The notes under the pieces were generated by a model that was not told where the DNA came from, did not search any database, and saw nothing but the letters and a program-made list of their open reading frames with translations. A DNA stretch of 64,000 bases, from positions 1-64,000 of the forward strand of contig CABIXV010000006.1 in assembly GCA_902362775.1 (NCBI GenBank), written 5' to 3'. The stretch's first letter is position 1. Each line of letters starts with the position of its first letter. The position numbers and the translations under genes were made by a program. Source of the DNA: Clostridiales bacterium. GTDB lineage: Bacteria > Bacillota > Clostridia > Oscillospirales > Oscillospiraceae. This document shows positions 33,641 to 42,472 of this stretch, one piece after another.

Positions 33641-34127
33641 CCTCTCCTCTCTCCCTGGCGGCTCGTCGGCGGACCGCGCGCTCCATCTCCTCGGTTTTCT
33701 GTCCTATTCTATACCATTTCACGCCGGAAAGAAAGGTATTTTTCGCAAGTTTTCCGAATTTTTTTAAAACAGCCCTCCCCAGGGCCAGCGGGAAGGTCAA
33801 AATTCCCAAAAGGAAGGTGACGATATCCGCCATAAAGTAGCCCAGCTTCAAAAACCAGGGGCTGATCACCCAGAAGTATACCCCTCCCCCCGCCATGCAG
33901 AACAAGGCGCCGTAGAAACGGATCTGTCCCCCCCAGGCCCCCTGGGACCAGAGAAACAGAGTCCCCGTGGCCACCAGCCAGAACACCAGATCCAGCAGGG
34001 GACCCACCACGGGCAACTTCACCCGGACTCTCAGAATACGGAACAGGTCGTACAGCAGCCCAAACAGCGCCCCCAGCGCCAGAGCCTGGCACAGAGCCTG
34101 ACCCTGCTGAACGGTATCGATGGTCAT
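33435..34127 (-). CDS. yabQ: Spore cortex biosynthesis membrane protein YabQ
   Basis: YabQ localises to the forespore membrane and is needed for cortex formation. The 230-aa frame has about four membrane segments in the first 120 residues and the family motif ALCQALALGALFGLLYDLFR near the N-terminus. The recognisable protein ends around residue 160. The final 68 residues (Pro/Gly/Arg-rich, without family character) are an out-of-frame reading of divIC, giving an unusual 206-base overlap. Either the native stop was lost or an indel lies near 33640-33690. Its ATG overlaps the yabP stop by four bases. Confidence 0.88.
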   Translation of the reverse strand: MTIDTVQQGQALCQALALGALFGLLYDLFRILRVRVKLPVVGPLLDLVFWLVATGTLFLWSQGAWGGQIRFYGALFCMAGGGVYFWVISPWFLKLGYFMADIVTFLLGILTFPLALGRAVLKKFGKLAKNTFLSGVKWYRIGQKTEEMERAVRRRAARERGEDVYEAEASWVFDQNRGAGPADLYGHLSSGPEGPDTDSPSPAGYAGPAGQRPAAGKPGAGGRHRKQRRS

Positions 34128-34414
34128 CTGCCGAATAGGCGGCCCAGCAGACCGCCCTGCTCCCGCCCGCCGCTCTCGTAGATCAGGGCGTTCACCGTCC
34201 CCTCGACCTTCAGATCTCCTCCGTCCAAGGACAGCTTTTCGATGTGGAGCCCCTCCCCCTGGATCTCCAGCCCCCCCTGGGCAGTTGTCAGGAAGATGGC
34301 GCTCTCGTCAAAGCTTTCCACCTCCTCCACCCCCGATATCATTAGCTGCTCCCGGTCCTCTAGGATCACATGGTGGCCTGTGTCCGGCCGAAGCTTCTCA
34401 TTTTCATAGGCCAT
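34124..34414 (-). CDS. yabP: Sporulation protein YabP
   Basis: The 96-aa protein of the YabP/YqfC family has the conserved core HVILEDREQLMISGVEEVES and LSLDGGDLKVEGTVNALIYE. In Bacillus yabP is expressed in the mother cell and is needed for cortex assembly together with yabQ. It is first in the unit yabP-yabQ-divIC-S1, with ATG after AAGGGGGTGA and an ATGA overlap with yabQ. It shows that the host forms endospores or descends from spore formers. Confidence 0.93.
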   Translation of the reverse strand: MAYENEKLRPDTGHHVILEDREQLMISGVEEVESFDESAIFLTTAQGGLEIQGEGLHIEKLSLDGGDLKVEGTVNALIYESGGREQGGLLGRLFGR

Positions 34415-34579
34415 GTTTTCACCCCCTTTTGCTCCATCCTATGGGACAAGTGGGGGCTTTTATGCCTGTTTTTCGCCGCTGCTCTCCCTTCCAGAAAAGA
34501 TCGTCTGGAAATCTGCCCGTTCTTAGTGTACAATAGGTTTTGTTCATGCGAATCCTATTGGAAAAGGTTTGATTGTATC

Positions 34580-35353
34580 ATGGTAAAAGCCATTTTTTTT
34601 GATATCGACGGCACTCTGGTTAGCTTCCAGACCCACACAATTTCTCCCGCTGTCTTGGAGGGCCTCCACCGCCTGCGGGAGAAGGGAATCCGGTTATTCC
34701 TGTCCACAGGCCGCCACAAAGTCATGAGTCAGTCGGTCCGGGATCTCTTTCCCTTCGATGGCTGCATCACCCTCAGCGGCCAATACTGCTTTGCTCAGGA
34801 CCGGGTGCTTCGAAGCGTCCCCTTCGCTCCGGAGCGGGTGAAAGCTCTGGTGGAGCTGATGGAGCATTCCACTATCCCCTGTATCTTTTTGGAGGAGGAG
34901 GACTGCTACCTTGTAAACCCGGGGCCGCGGGCTCAGGTGTTCCCCAAGCAGCTAGCTGTCCCCCTCCCCCCCTCCGCTCCCGCCCGGCGGGCGGAAGGGC
35001 GACAGGTGTTTCAGGCCACCGCCTTCCTCACCCGGGAGGAGCAGCAGGCTTTAGGAGACCCCTTCCCAGGACTGGAGGTCATGCGCTGGCACCCAGATTT
35101 CGTGGATATTATTTCCCCAGGCGGCGGCAAGGACCAGGGTATGGACGCCATTTTGGACTTCTTCGGCATCTCCCTGGAGGACACCATGGCCTTCGGCGAT
35201 GGGGAAAACGACATTCCTATGCTCCGCCACGCCCATGTGGGAGTAGCCATGGGCAACGCCGACGCTCTCGTACGCTCTCACGCCGACTTTGTGACCGGGA
35301 CAGTGGATGAGGACGGTATTTTGTCCGCTCTGGAACATTTCGGTCTGCTGTAG
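34580..35353 (+). CDS. Cof-type HAD-family phosphatase
   Basis: The 257-aa hydrolase has the four HAD motifs: FFDIDGTLV (nucleophile D8), LFLSTGRH (motif II), a lysine near 190 (GGGKDQGMDAIL) and AFGDGENDIPML (motif IV), with a C2 cap domain. These enzymes dephosphorylate sugar phosphates, PLP or flavin precursors. The substrate cannot be assigned. ATG 34580 has only a weak site (AAAGG, 13 bases upstream). It is divergent from yabP. Confidence 0.9.
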   Translation: MVKAIFFDIDGTLVSFQTHTISPAVLEGLHRLREKGIRLFLSTGRHKVMSQSVRDLFPFDGCITLSGQYCFAQDRVLRSVPFAPERVKALVELMEHSTIPCIFLEEEDCYLVNPGPRAQVFPKQLAVPLPPSAPARRAEGRQVFQATAFLTREEQQALGDPFPGLEVMRWHPDFVDIISPGGGKDQGMDAILDFFGISLEDTMAFGDGENDIPMLRHAHVGVAMGNADALVRSHADFVTGTVDEDGILSALEHFGLL

Positions 35354-35452
35354 CCCCCGTCTTTTACACATAATTTACAATTTCCTGTGGATTTTCTTCC
35401 CTGGTCCGTGTACAATAAAGACAAGAATCGGCACCGAAGGAGGAACTGTTAC

Positions 35453-37048
35453 ATGAAGCTTACGTTTTTTGGCGCGGCCCACGCGGTCACCGGCAGCTGC
35501 CACTGTCTGGAAGTCAACGGCAGGAAGATCCTGATCGACTGCGGTCTCCAGCAGGGCCGGGACGAGCACGATGACAACGCCCTGGATTTTTCCCCCAGCT
35601 ACATCGACTATGTTTTGGTCACCCACGCCCATATCGACCACTCCGGCCGCATTCCGCTGCTGGTCAAGGAGGGCTTTTCCGGGCCCATCTATACCACCCG
35701 GCTCACCGCCCAGCTGCTGTCCATCATGCTCCGAGACTCCGCTCATATTCAGGAGAGCGATGCCCAGTGGCAGAACCAGAAGGGAAAGCGGGCCGGCCGG
35801 GAGGAGGTAGAGCCCCTCTACACCCTGACAGACGCGGAGGAGGCCCTCCAGCTCCTCAATACCCAGGAGTACGGACAAATCTTCGAGCTGTGCGAGGGTG
35901 TAGAGGTCCGCTTCTGCGACGCCGGCCATCTGCTGGGCTCCTCCTGTGTGGAGATCTGGGCCACTGAGAACGGTGTCACCAAAAAGCTGGTCTTCTCCGG
36001 AGATCTGGGCAACGTAGACCAGCCTGTCATCCGGGACCCCTCCTTTGTGACAGAGGCGGATTATGTCATCATGGAGTCCACCTACGGCGACCGGAACCAC
36101 CAGCCCCCAGAGAGCTATACCGAGGCCCTGGCCGCCCTCATTGACGACGTGTTTTCCAAAGGTGGCAACATTGTTATCCCCTCCTTTGCCGTAGGCCGTA
36201 CCCAGGAGCTGCTCTACTTCCTCCGAGAGATCAAAAATGAGGGGATGGTCAAATCGGTCCCCAACTTTACCGTCTGCGTGGACTCTCCCCTGGCCGCTGA
36301 GGCCACCAAGATCTACGCTGGCGATCTTCACGGCTACCTGGACGAGGAGGCAATTGCCGTCCTGCAGGGTGGCGACAACCTGTTCACCTTCCCCGGCCTG
36401 ACCCTGACCCAGTCTACCGAGGAATCCAAGGCTCTCAATATGGACAAGAGCTCTAAAATCATCATCTCCGCCTCCGGTATGTGCGATGCCGGCCGCATCC
36501 GCCACCACCTGAAGCACAACCTATGGCGCCCCGAATGCGCTGTGGTCTTTGTGGGCTATCAGGGGGAGGGCACTCTGGGCCGCCGTCTGCTGGAGGGGGC
36601 CAAAAGTGTAAAGCTTTTTGGTGAGGAGATCGCCGTCCGGGCCCGGATCCTGAATTTCCCCGGCCTGTCCTCTCACGCCGACCGGGATCACCTGCTGGAC
36701 TGGATCGGCCATTTCTCCCCCAAGCCGGACCAAGTGTTCGTGGTACACGGGGATAGTGAGATCACAGACCTCTTTGCAAATGATTTGAATGAGCGGGGCA
36801 TCCCCGCCCACGCGCCTCTCTATGAGGAGGTCTATGATCTGCTGGGAAATCGTATGCTGGCAAAGGGCGTTGTTCTGGAGAGCAAGCGGACCACAGGCGG
36901 CGCCTCCGCTCCCTCCGCCGCCTTCCTGCGGCTACAAGATGTGTCCAAGGACTTGGCCGACCTTATCAGCCGCAGCCGGGGCCGTTCCAACAAGGATCTG
37001 TCCAAGCTGGCCGATCAGCTTCGGCAAATCATGGACAAGTGGGAATAG
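35453..37048 (+). CDS. MBL-fold beta-CASP ribonuclease / RNA-processing enzyme
   Basis: The 531-aa protein has the metallo-beta-lactamase metal motif THAHIDHSGRIP (about 59-70), DAGHLLGS, FSGDLGN, and beta-CASP elements (ESTYGDR, IPSFAVGRTQELL, ISASGMCDAGRIRHHL, FPGLSSHADRDHLLDW). This is the CPSF73/YSH1-like branch, usually RNA endo- or exonucleases. The C-terminal extension (about 455-531) is helical. ATG 35453 follows GAAGGAGGAA. It is monocistronic. Confidence 0.9.
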   Translation: MKLTFFGAAHAVTGSCHCLEVNGRKILIDCGLQQGRDEHDDNALDFSPSYIDYVLVTHAHIDHSGRIPLLVKEGFSGPIYTTRLTAQLLSIMLRDSAHIQESDAQWQNQKGKRAGREEVEPLYTLTDAEEALQLLNTQEYGQIFELCEGVEVRFCDAGHLLGSSCVEIWATENGVTKKLVFSGDLGNVDQPVIRDPSFVTEADYVIMESTYGDRNHQPPESYTEALAALIDDVFSKGGNIVIPSFAVGRTQELLYFLREIKNEGMVKSVPNFTVCVDSPLAAEATKIYAGDLHGYLDEEAIAVLQGGDNLFTFPGLTLTQSTEESKALNMDKSSKIIISASGMCDAGRIRHHLKHNLWRPECAVVFVGYQGEGTLGRRLLEGAKSVKLFGEEIAVRARILNFPGLSSHADRDHLLDWIGHFSPKPDQVFVVHGDSEITDLFANDLNERGIPAHAPLYEEVYDLLGNRMLAKGVVLESKRTTGGASAPSAAFLRLQDVSKDLADLISRSRGRSNKDLSKLADQLRQIMDKWE

Positions 37049-37156
37049 AGAGGCGTTTGAGCCGCCGCGAGCAGCGCGGATGGACCGGAGCGAAGGTTCG
37101 CTCCTGCTGGCAGCGGCGCCCTTCCCCAACTATGACAGTAAGAACGGAGAGTTTTT

Positions 37157-38041
37157 ATGGAGATCGACCGCAGAGAACTGAAAAGGCAGGCTAGGGAGGC
37201 CATTCGGGTCTCCCGTCCTTCCTTCTGGGTGGTCACCCTGGTATATCTGCTGATGACCACTGGTGTTTCCACCCTGGCCGGCCTGCTTGTTCCGGCCCCG
37301 GACACAGGAAACATCAGTCTGCCGGCTTTGTTCCTTTCCATCCTCCTCTCCCTGTACTCCACGGTAGTTGGCTTTGGCTTTACGCTATGGTCCATGTGGA
37401 CCTCCCGGAAGCTGTCTCCCGGACTGGGCGCCCTAGCCGATGGCTTCTCCGTGGCCCTGCTGGTTATCATGACCTCCATTCTGATCTTTCTCCACACGCT
37501 GGCCTGGTCCCTGCTGTGCATCCCCGTCGTCTGGCTGGTCCTAATTCCGGTTTTTCTCTCCCCAGGCCTCTCCTTCCTTGTGATCCCCGTTCTAATTGCC
37601 GGCATCATGATTTTCTCTTATTGGGTCTCTCTGCGCTACGCCCTGGCCTACTATTTGCTGGCCGACCACCCTGACTACGGGGCCTTCGCCGCGGTCCGCC
37701 GCAGTGTGGAGCTGACGCGGGGCTGGAAGTGGGAGATGTTCAAGCTGGCCTTTTCCTTCATCGGCTGGGAACTGCTTGACCTGCTTCTCTACTCACTGGC
37801 ACTACTTCTGGTTCTGGTCCAGGGCGGTTTCTTCCAGTCTCTTTCCCTGGAGCACTACGGGGATGCCTACATGGTCTATCAGATTATCCTCTCCTATCCC
37901 CGCTCCGCCCTTCTTCTCCTGCTGGCCTCCATCCCGGTAAAGCTGTGGCTCTATCCCTACCGCTCCGTGACCATGGCCGGCTTCTACGACGCCCGGCTGC
38001 GCCTCCAGCGGGAGGGTTCTGTGGAGATGCCCCCTCTCTGA
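37157..38041 (+). CDS. DUF975-family integral membrane protein
   Basis: The 294-aa protein starts with ELKRQAREAI, a typical DUF975 opening, followed by about six hydrophobic segments (roughly 23-46, 54-77, 95-135, 140-165, 200-222 and 250-270). The region YYLLADHPDYGAFAAVRRS followed by VELTRGWKWEMF is the conserved cytoplasmic loop of the family. Function is unknown. It starts after GGAGAG and ends at a strong terminator. The 108 bases between the RNase gene and this one carry no recognisable element. Confidence 0.85.
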   Translation: MEIDRRELKRQAREAIRVSRPSFWVVTLVYLLMTTGVSTLAGLLVPAPDTGNISLPALFLSILLSLYSTVVGFGFTLWSMWTSRKLSPGLGALADGFSVALLVIMTSILIFLHTLAWSLLCIPVVWLVLIPVFLSPGLSFLVIPVLIAGIMIFSYWVSLRYALAYYLLADHPDYGAFAAVRRSVELTRGWKWEMFKLAFSFIGWELLDLLLYSLALLLVLVQGGFFQSLSLEHYGDAYMVYQIILSYPRSALLLLLASIPVKLWLYPYRSVTMAGFYDARLRLQREGSVEMPPL

Positions 38042-38056
38042 ACATCCAAAGCTACC

Positions 38057-38086
38057 CGCCAGGACCTCTAGGTCCTGGCGTTTTTT
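38057..38086 (+). terminator. Terminator of the DUF975 gene
   Basis: CGCCAGGACCT (38057-38067) pairs with AGGTCCTGGCG (38070-38080) and is followed directly by TTTTTT. Confidence 0.95.
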
Positions 38087-38105
38087 AGAGGCTTCCTTAG
38101 TTTTG

Positions 38106-38144
38106 GAACATTCGTTTGACATTCGTACAAATGTATGATAAAAT
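38106..38144 (+). promoter_or_regulatory. lexA promoter with LexA-box-like operator
   Basis: TTGACA (38116-38121) and TAAAAT (38139-38144) are spaced by 17 bases. GAAC-ATTC-GTTT (38106-38117) matches the Firmicutes LexA box half sites GAAC-N4-GTTC with one mismatch and overlaps the -35, as expected for autorepression. Confidence 0.75.
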
Positions 38145-38199
38145 ACATCTAAATTTTAGTGTGTAATTTTCTGTCCGTCTGCCGAAAGGAGCCCTTGCC

Positions 38200-38817
38200 A
38201 TGGCCAAACTGACCGCCAAGCAGCAGCAGATCTATGACTATATCCTCTCCTTTACCAATCAGCACGGCTATCCCCCTTCGGTCCGGGAGATTGGCGCGGC
38301 GGTGGGACTGAAATCCCCCTCCACCGTCCACTTCCACATGAAGGGGCTGGAGGAGGCCGGTGTCATCGTCAAGGCAGAGGGCAAGACCCGCGCCATCTCC
38401 CTGCCGGGGGCATCCATGGGCCCGGTGGCAGAGGAGGAGGACCCCCACGCCAACCAAATACCCATCCTTGGCAATGTAGCCGCCGGCACCCCTATCCTGG
38501 CCCAAGAGTGTATTGAGGACTACCTCACCTTCGACACTGCCGGTCTGTCCGGGGAGCACTTCGCCCTCACGGTCCGGGGCGAGTCCATGCTGAACGCCGG
38601 GATTCTGCCCGGTGACCTGGTGGTGGTCCACCGCCAGCAGGAGGCCCGGAATGGTGAGATCGTAGTGGCCCTTTTTGAGGATGAGGCCACCGTCAAAACC
38701 CTTCATAGAAAAGACGGCCGCACCTGGCTTCTTCCCCAAAACCCTGATTACCCGCCTATCGACGGCACCAAAGCCGAGATAGTTGGCAAGGTGGTGGCGG
38801 TAGTCCGACGGTACTAA
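38200..38817 (+). CDS. lexA: SOS repressor LexA
   Basis: LexA represses DNA-damage genes until RecA filaments trigger self-cleavage. The 205-aa protein has a winged helix (about 1-65; YPPSVREIGAAVGLKSPSTV) and the S24 peptidase domain with the cleavage bond A95-G96 (VAAGTP), nucleophile S129 (GESM) and general base K166 (ATVKTL). All three elements needed for autoproteolysis are intact. It is monocistronic and ends at its own terminator. Confidence 0.97.
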   Translation: MAKLTAKQQQIYDYILSFTNQHGYPPSVREIGAAVGLKSPSTVHFHMKGLEEAGVIVKAEGKTRAISLPGASMGPVAEEEDPHANQIPILGNVAAGTPILAQECIEDYLTFDTAGLSGEHFALTVRGESMLNAGILPGDLVVVHRQQEARNGEIVVALFEDEATVKTLHRKDGRTWLLPQNPDYPPIDGTKAEIVGKVVAVVRRY

Positions 38818-38832
38818 TTTTGTCCCTCTGCG

Positions 38833-38863
38833 GCCGGTCATGCTCCCCATGGCCGGCTTTTTT
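38833..38863 (+). terminator. Terminator of lexA
   Basis: GCCGGTCAT (38833-38841) pairs with ATGGCCGGC (38849-38857) including one G-U pair, followed by TTTTTT. Confidence 0.9.
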
Positions 38864-38865
38864 CG

Positions 38866-38902
38866 TTGACAATCCCAGGTCCTGTCCAGTATACTGAACA
38901 GG
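38866..38902 (+). promoter_or_regulatory. ylmH operon promoter with palindromic operator-like sequence
   Basis: TTGACA (38866-38871), an 18-base spacer and TATACT (38890-38895). A 22-base palindrome (38881-38902, CCTGT and CAGTATACTG core, ACAGG end) is symmetric except for one base pair in each arm and is centred on the -10. It could bind a dimeric repressor; it is not a LexA box. Confidence 0.65.
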
Positions 38903-38927
38903 CAAACAGAGGGAGGCGAGAAGGGTC

Positions 38928-39728
38928 GTGACCAAGAAGGAGCTTCTGGACCGCTGCGCCCGTGACGGGGCGGAGCGGGTGCTGCTGGCCCGTGTGCTGG
39001 ACAAGCTGGAACTGGCTCAGGACCGGGGCATCCCAGCCCATACCCCCTTTCTCTCGCCGGGTGAACAGGCCTCTGTCACCGATTTACTCAACGCCTGGGG
39101 GCAGCCCCGCCATATCTTTTGGGGTGGCTTTCCCGGCGCAGAGCGGGCCCTGTGCGCCTTCCTCCCCGACTGGCAGGATGAGAACGACCTCCTGTTGGAC
39201 CCAGAGGGACCGCTGGCCGCATTGGAGGCCGCCTTCCCTCCCGGTTCCGAGTTAAGCCACCGGGATATTCTGGGCTCCCTTATGGGCCTGGGGTTGACGA
39301 GGGAAAAGCTGGGGGACATCTTGCTCCCTGGCGACAGGACCTGTCAGGTGATCCTGCTCCGGGAGGTACTGCCCATTCTCCTCTCCCAGTGGGAGTCCGC
39401 CGGGCGTTGGCGGTTAAAGCTCCGGGAAATTCCTCTGGCTTCCCTTTCCCCTGGAGAGGCGAAGGTAAGGCTCATCCGGGACACAGTCGCCACCCCTCGC
39501 CTGGACGCGGTGCTTGCCGCCGGTTTTTCCCTGTCCCGCTCCAAAGCCATGGCCTATATCTCCGCCGGCAAGGCGGCCGTCAACCACCGGGAGTGTCTCA
39601 AAGGGGACAAGCTGGTGGATGTGGGAGACATTCTCACCTGCCGCGGACTGGGCAAGTGCGTGGTCCGGGAGATCCCCGGCCAGTCCAAAAAGGGACGGAC
39701 CATGCTGGTATTGGAGAGATATATTTAA
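38928..39728 (+). CDS. S4-domain RNA-binding protein YlmH-like
   Basis: The 266-aa protein has a central YlmH domain (about 75-180; GFPGAERALCAFLPDW, LSHRDILGSLMGLGLTREKL) and a C-terminal S4 domain (about 188-250; RLDAVLAAGFSLSRSKAMAY, VNHRECLKGDKLVDVGD). YlmH is associated with cell division clusters and with stalled-ribosome rescue in Firmicutes. It begins with GTG at 38928. Two small genes follow closely (24 and 13 bases). Confidence 0.88.
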   Translation: MTKKELLDRCARDGAERVLLARVLDKLELAQDRGIPAHTPFLSPGEQASVTDLLNAWGQPRHIFWGGFPGAERALCAFLPDWQDENDLLLDPEGPLAALEAAFPPGSELSHRDILGSLMGLGLTREKLGDILLPGDRTCQVILLREVLPILLSQWESAGRWRLKLREIPLASLSPGEAKVRLIRDTVATPRLDAVLAAGFSLSRSKAMAYISAGKAAVNHRECLKGDKLVDVGDILTCRGLGKCVVREIPGQSKKGRTMLVLERYI

Positions 39729-39752
39729 GCCGCCGGATAGGAGGGCACAGCT

Positions 39753-39974
39753 ATGGCACACTATGAATATGAATTTGAGGTTCTGGCCCTCTCCGCCGGA
39801 GGGTACAGCCTGTTCGGCGGCGTCGGCATCCGGACTGAGGGCCACCAGGAAGTCATTCGAAGCCGGGCCGCCGCCGGCTGGCGTTATGTGGGCTATCTGC
39901 CCAGCGTTCAGCGGGCCTCTGGACATATTGAGACCATCGAGCTGGTATTTGAACGCGAGATAGAACAGGAATAA
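39753..39974 (+). CDS. Small DUF4177-like protein
   Basis: A 73-aa protein predicted to form a small beta-alpha fold. The pattern MAHYEYEFEVLAL and the GWRYVGYLPSVQ segment resemble DUF4177 proteins of unknown function. It starts after TAGGAGGGC, 24 bases past ylmH, and precedes a DUF896 gene. No catalytic motif is visible. Confidence 0.7.
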   Translation: MAHYEYEFEVLALSAGGYSLFGGVGIRTEGHQEVIRSRAAAGWRYVGYLPSVQRASGHIETIELVFEREIEQE

Positions 39975-39987
39975 GGGAGGGAAAGGC

Positions 39988-40191
39988 ATGGAGCAGAAGA
40001 AGATCGACCGCATCAATGAGCTGGCCCGGAAGGCCAAGTCTCCCGCCGGCCTCACCCCAGAGGAGGAGGCTGAACGGGCCCTGCTGCGACAGGAGTATAT
40101 CGCCGCCTGTAAGTCCAATCTGATGGCCCATCTGGACAATACCCTCATTCAACATCCTGACGGCACCCGGACCCGGCTGCGGAAGAAGTGA
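39988..40191 (+). CDS. DUF896 family protein (YnzC-like)
   Basis: The 67-aa protein shows the DUF896 pattern: IDRINELARKAKSPAGLTPE, EERALLRQEYI-like helix, and a basic end (TRTRLRKK). In Bacillus the relative YnzC lies downstream of the SOS division inhibitor YneA. Here the gene lies two genes downstream of lexA, although in a separate transcription unit. AGGGAGGG precedes the ATG. Confidence 0.88.
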   Translation: MEQKKIDRINELARKAKSPAGLTPEEEAERALLRQEYIAACKSNLMAHLDNTLIQHPDGTRTRLRKK

Positions 40192-40217
40192 TCCGCTCTA
40201 GCCGGAGCAGGGGTTCA

Positions 40218-40246
40218 TTGACAATCTCCCCGGCATCTGGGATAAT
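40218..40246 (+). promoter_or_regulatory. Promoter of the DegV gene
   Basis: A perfect TTGACA (40218-40223), a 17-base spacer and GATAAT (40241-40246), 60 bases before the start codon. Confidence 0.8.
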
Positions 40247-40305
40247 ACTCTCGATCCTTTTATGTCCCGCCAGGCGCTTATCCTATCTTTTTAAGGAGGC
40301 CCCCC

Positions 40306-41169
40306 ATGGCTCATATTAAATTTTCTACCGACTCTGCTTCCGATATTCCCGCCGCTCTGCGGGAGGAGTGGAACATCCAGGTCCTCCCTTTTCCCATCGC
40401 GATGGGCGACAGGGAGTATATGGACGGCTTTGACTTCACTCCCGACGAGTTCTTTCAGATGCTGCTGGACAGCCCTCAGATCCCGACCCACGCCCAGTTG
40501 AACCCCTATCTTTTCACTGAATGCTTTGAGAAGGTGTGGAAAGAGGGCTATACCGATCTGATCCACACCTCTATCAACTCCAAGGGTTCAGCCACCTATG
40601 GCAACGCCATACAGGCCCGGGACGAGTTCTATGAGGACCACCCCGATGCCCAGGACACCTTCCATATCCATATCATCGACTCCAAAAACTACACCATGGG
40701 CTACGGCTGGGCGGTGGTGCAGGGGGCCAAGATGGCTGCTGCCGGTGCCCAGGCGGGAGAGATCGTGGATTTTATCCAGGATTGGGTGGATCATGTCCGG
40801 GTGATCTTCGCCCCTCTTGACCTGCGGTTTGCCAAAAAATCCGGCCGGATCTCCGCCGCGGCAGCCTTCATGGGCGAAGCCCTGGGGTTAAAGCCCATTA
40901 TGACCTTCGCCAACGGCGAGTCCAAGATACTGTCCAAGGCGCGGGGGGAGAAAAACGCGATTTCCGCTGTTGTGGAGCTGTGCAAACAGGAGCGGAGCGC
41001 TAACAGCCCCTATCTGGTCGTCCATGGCAATAACCTGGAGCAGGCTGGCAAACTGCTAGAAGCCTGCCGCCAGGAGCTAGGCTGTGAGCCTGCCCTGGAG
41101 TATCTCATCGGTGGTGTGGTGTCCATCAACGCCGGCCCCAATGTAATTGGTCTGGTATATCGCACATAA
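40306..41169 (+). CDS. DegV-family fatty acid-binding protein
   Basis: The 287-aa protein is a DegV/FakB-type protein, a family that binds a fatty acid for phosphorylation by the FakA kinase, whose ATP-binding part is DhaL-like. Typical blocks are IKFSTDSASDIP at the start, the TPDEFFQML helix, HTSINSKGSATYGNA and HIIDSKNYTMGYGW. The C-terminal part has RFAKKSGRISAAAAFMGEAL and GLKPIM. No FakA is adjacent. It follows AAGGAGG and ends at a terminator. Confidence 0.92.
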   Translation: MAHIKFSTDSASDIPAALREEWNIQVLPFPIAMGDREYMDGFDFTPDEFFQMLLDSPQIPTHAQLNPYLFTECFEKVWKEGYTDLIHTSINSKGSATYGNAIQARDEFYEDHPDAQDTFHIHIIDSKNYTMGYGWAVVQGAKMAAAGAQAGEIVDFIQDWVDHVRVIFAPLDLRFAKKSGRISAAAAFMGEALGLKPIMTFANGESKILSKARGEKNAISAVVELCKQERSANSPYLVVHGNNLEQAGKLLEACRQELGCEPALEYLIGGVVSINAGPNVIGLVYRT

Positions 41170-41180
41170 AACTCTTTTTG

Positions 41181-41212
41181 GGTCCGGCTGTGGCGAGCAG
41201 TCGGACCTTTTT
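41181..41212 (+). terminator. Terminator of the DegV gene
   Basis: GGTCCGGCTG (41181-41190) pairs with CAGTCGGACC (41198-41207) including one G-U pair, followed by TTTTT. Confidence 0.85.
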
Positions 41213-41314
41213 CTTTCTCTGGGACAGGCAGGCATCCCGAAATTTACATTTTATTCATGCTTTTTCTGGTAAGGTAGAGTAGGATACTGAAAAACAGGGA
41301 GGGATATGATACCA

Positions 41315-42472
41315 ATGAAGCCTGGGCAACTGACCTGGCCCCAGCGGGGCGCCCTGTGGCTGCGGCTGGCCATCCGGCTGGTGCTGTCTCTGGCCGCCGT
41401 CCTTCTGGTGTCCTTTTTTGGACGGCCCCTACTGACACTTTTTGCCCCCTTTGTCTGCGCCCTCATCGCTGCCGCCCTGCTCAACCCCCTGGTCAAGTGG
41501 TTCCAGCGCAAGCTGGGATGGTCCCGAAGCGTGCTGACCTTGCTCCTTCTGCTCCTCCTCTTCGGTCTGGTAGGGAGTGCCCTGGGATGGCTGGGCTACG
41601 CGGTTGTCCGTCAGGTCATCAGTCTGGCGGAGAACTGGGACGGGGTAGTGGCTGCCGGCATCAGTGTACTGGACCAGCTGGACCAGATGTTTCAACAGGT
41701 GGTGGCCCAGTTCCCGATCCAGATCGCCGGCCCGGATCAGGGCTTTCTCGACTGGCTGGTGGACACCTTATCCTCGGCGGCCCCTGACCTGGGGAACCTG
41801 GCCACCTATGCTGGAGAGAAGGCAGTCTCCTTCTCCTCCTTTCTGTTGGCTCTGGTCTTTTTTGTCATGGCAACCTTTATGCTGACGGCGGACTACCCCT
41901 ATCTCCGCTCACGGGCCGCTCAACATCTGGACGAGGGGACGCTCCACTTTCTGGGGCAGGTCCGGGCCACCGCCCTGGGGGCCTTCGGAGGCTATTTGAA
42001 GGCGGAGCTGCTGCTCTCCATCGGGGTATTCTTCATCCTGCTCATCGGCTTCTTTGTCATCCGTCAGCCCTACGGCCTTCTGCTGGCTCTGGGACTGGCC
42101 ATTATGGACTTTATCCCCATCATCGGCGCCGGCACGGTCATGGTCCCCTGGGCCGTCATCGCGCTGTTTACCCACAACTACCTCGACGCCATCGAGATCA
42201 TGGTCATCTGGGGCATTATTGCTATGTTCCGCCGGGTAATGGAGCCCAAATTCGTAGGGGACCAGACTGGTCTATCCCCTATCGCCTCTCTGGTCAGTAT
42301 CTATGTAGGGATGCAGGTAGCCGGAGTTCTGGGTATGATTCTAGGGCCTATCCTGCTGCTGGTTCTGCTGAATCTGGCCGGAATGGGGATGTTCCGCGGG
42401 CTCCGGCTGGACATCGCCGCCGCTGTGCGGGACATCGCCGCCCTTCTCTCCCAGCGGCCAGAGCAGATGTGA
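41315..42472 (+). CDS. AI-2E/YtvI-family membrane permease
   Basis: The protein (385 aa) has about eight membrane helices and the AI-2E family end section (about 270-350; YGLLLALGLAIMDFIPIIGA, VMEPKFVGDQTGLSPI, ASLVSIYVGMQ). The overall organisation is closest to the sporulation protein YtvI, so a sporulation role is possible. AI-2 export is not implied. ATG 41315 lies 11 bases after GGAGGG; ATG 41306 is the alternative. It is monocistronic between two terminators. Confidence 0.82.
   Translation: MKPGQLTWPQRGALWLRLAIRLVLSLAAVLLVSFFGRPLLTLFAPFVCALIAAALLNPLVKWFQRKLGWSRSVLTLLLLLLLFGLVGSALGWLGYAVVRQVISLAENWDGVVAAGISVLDQLDQMFQQVVAQFPIQIAGPDQGFLDWLVDTLSSAAPDLGNLATYAGEKAVSFSSFLLALVFFVMATFMLTADYPYLRSRAAQHLDEGTLHFLGQVRATALGAFGGYLKAELLLSIGVFFILLIGFFVIRQPYGLLLALGLAIMDFIPIIGAGTVMVPWAVIALFTHNYLDAIEIMVIWGIIAMFRRVMEPKFVGDQTGLSPIASLVSIYVGMQVAGVLGMILGPILLLVLLNLAGMGMFRGLRLDIAAAVRDIAALLSQRPEQM

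Noticed and set aside
41315..42472. AI-2 exporter linked to the LsrF-type operon
   Set aside because: The family name AI-2E is broad; the sequence is closer to sporulation YtvI-like permeases and the gene is 34 kb away from the lsrF-like locus.
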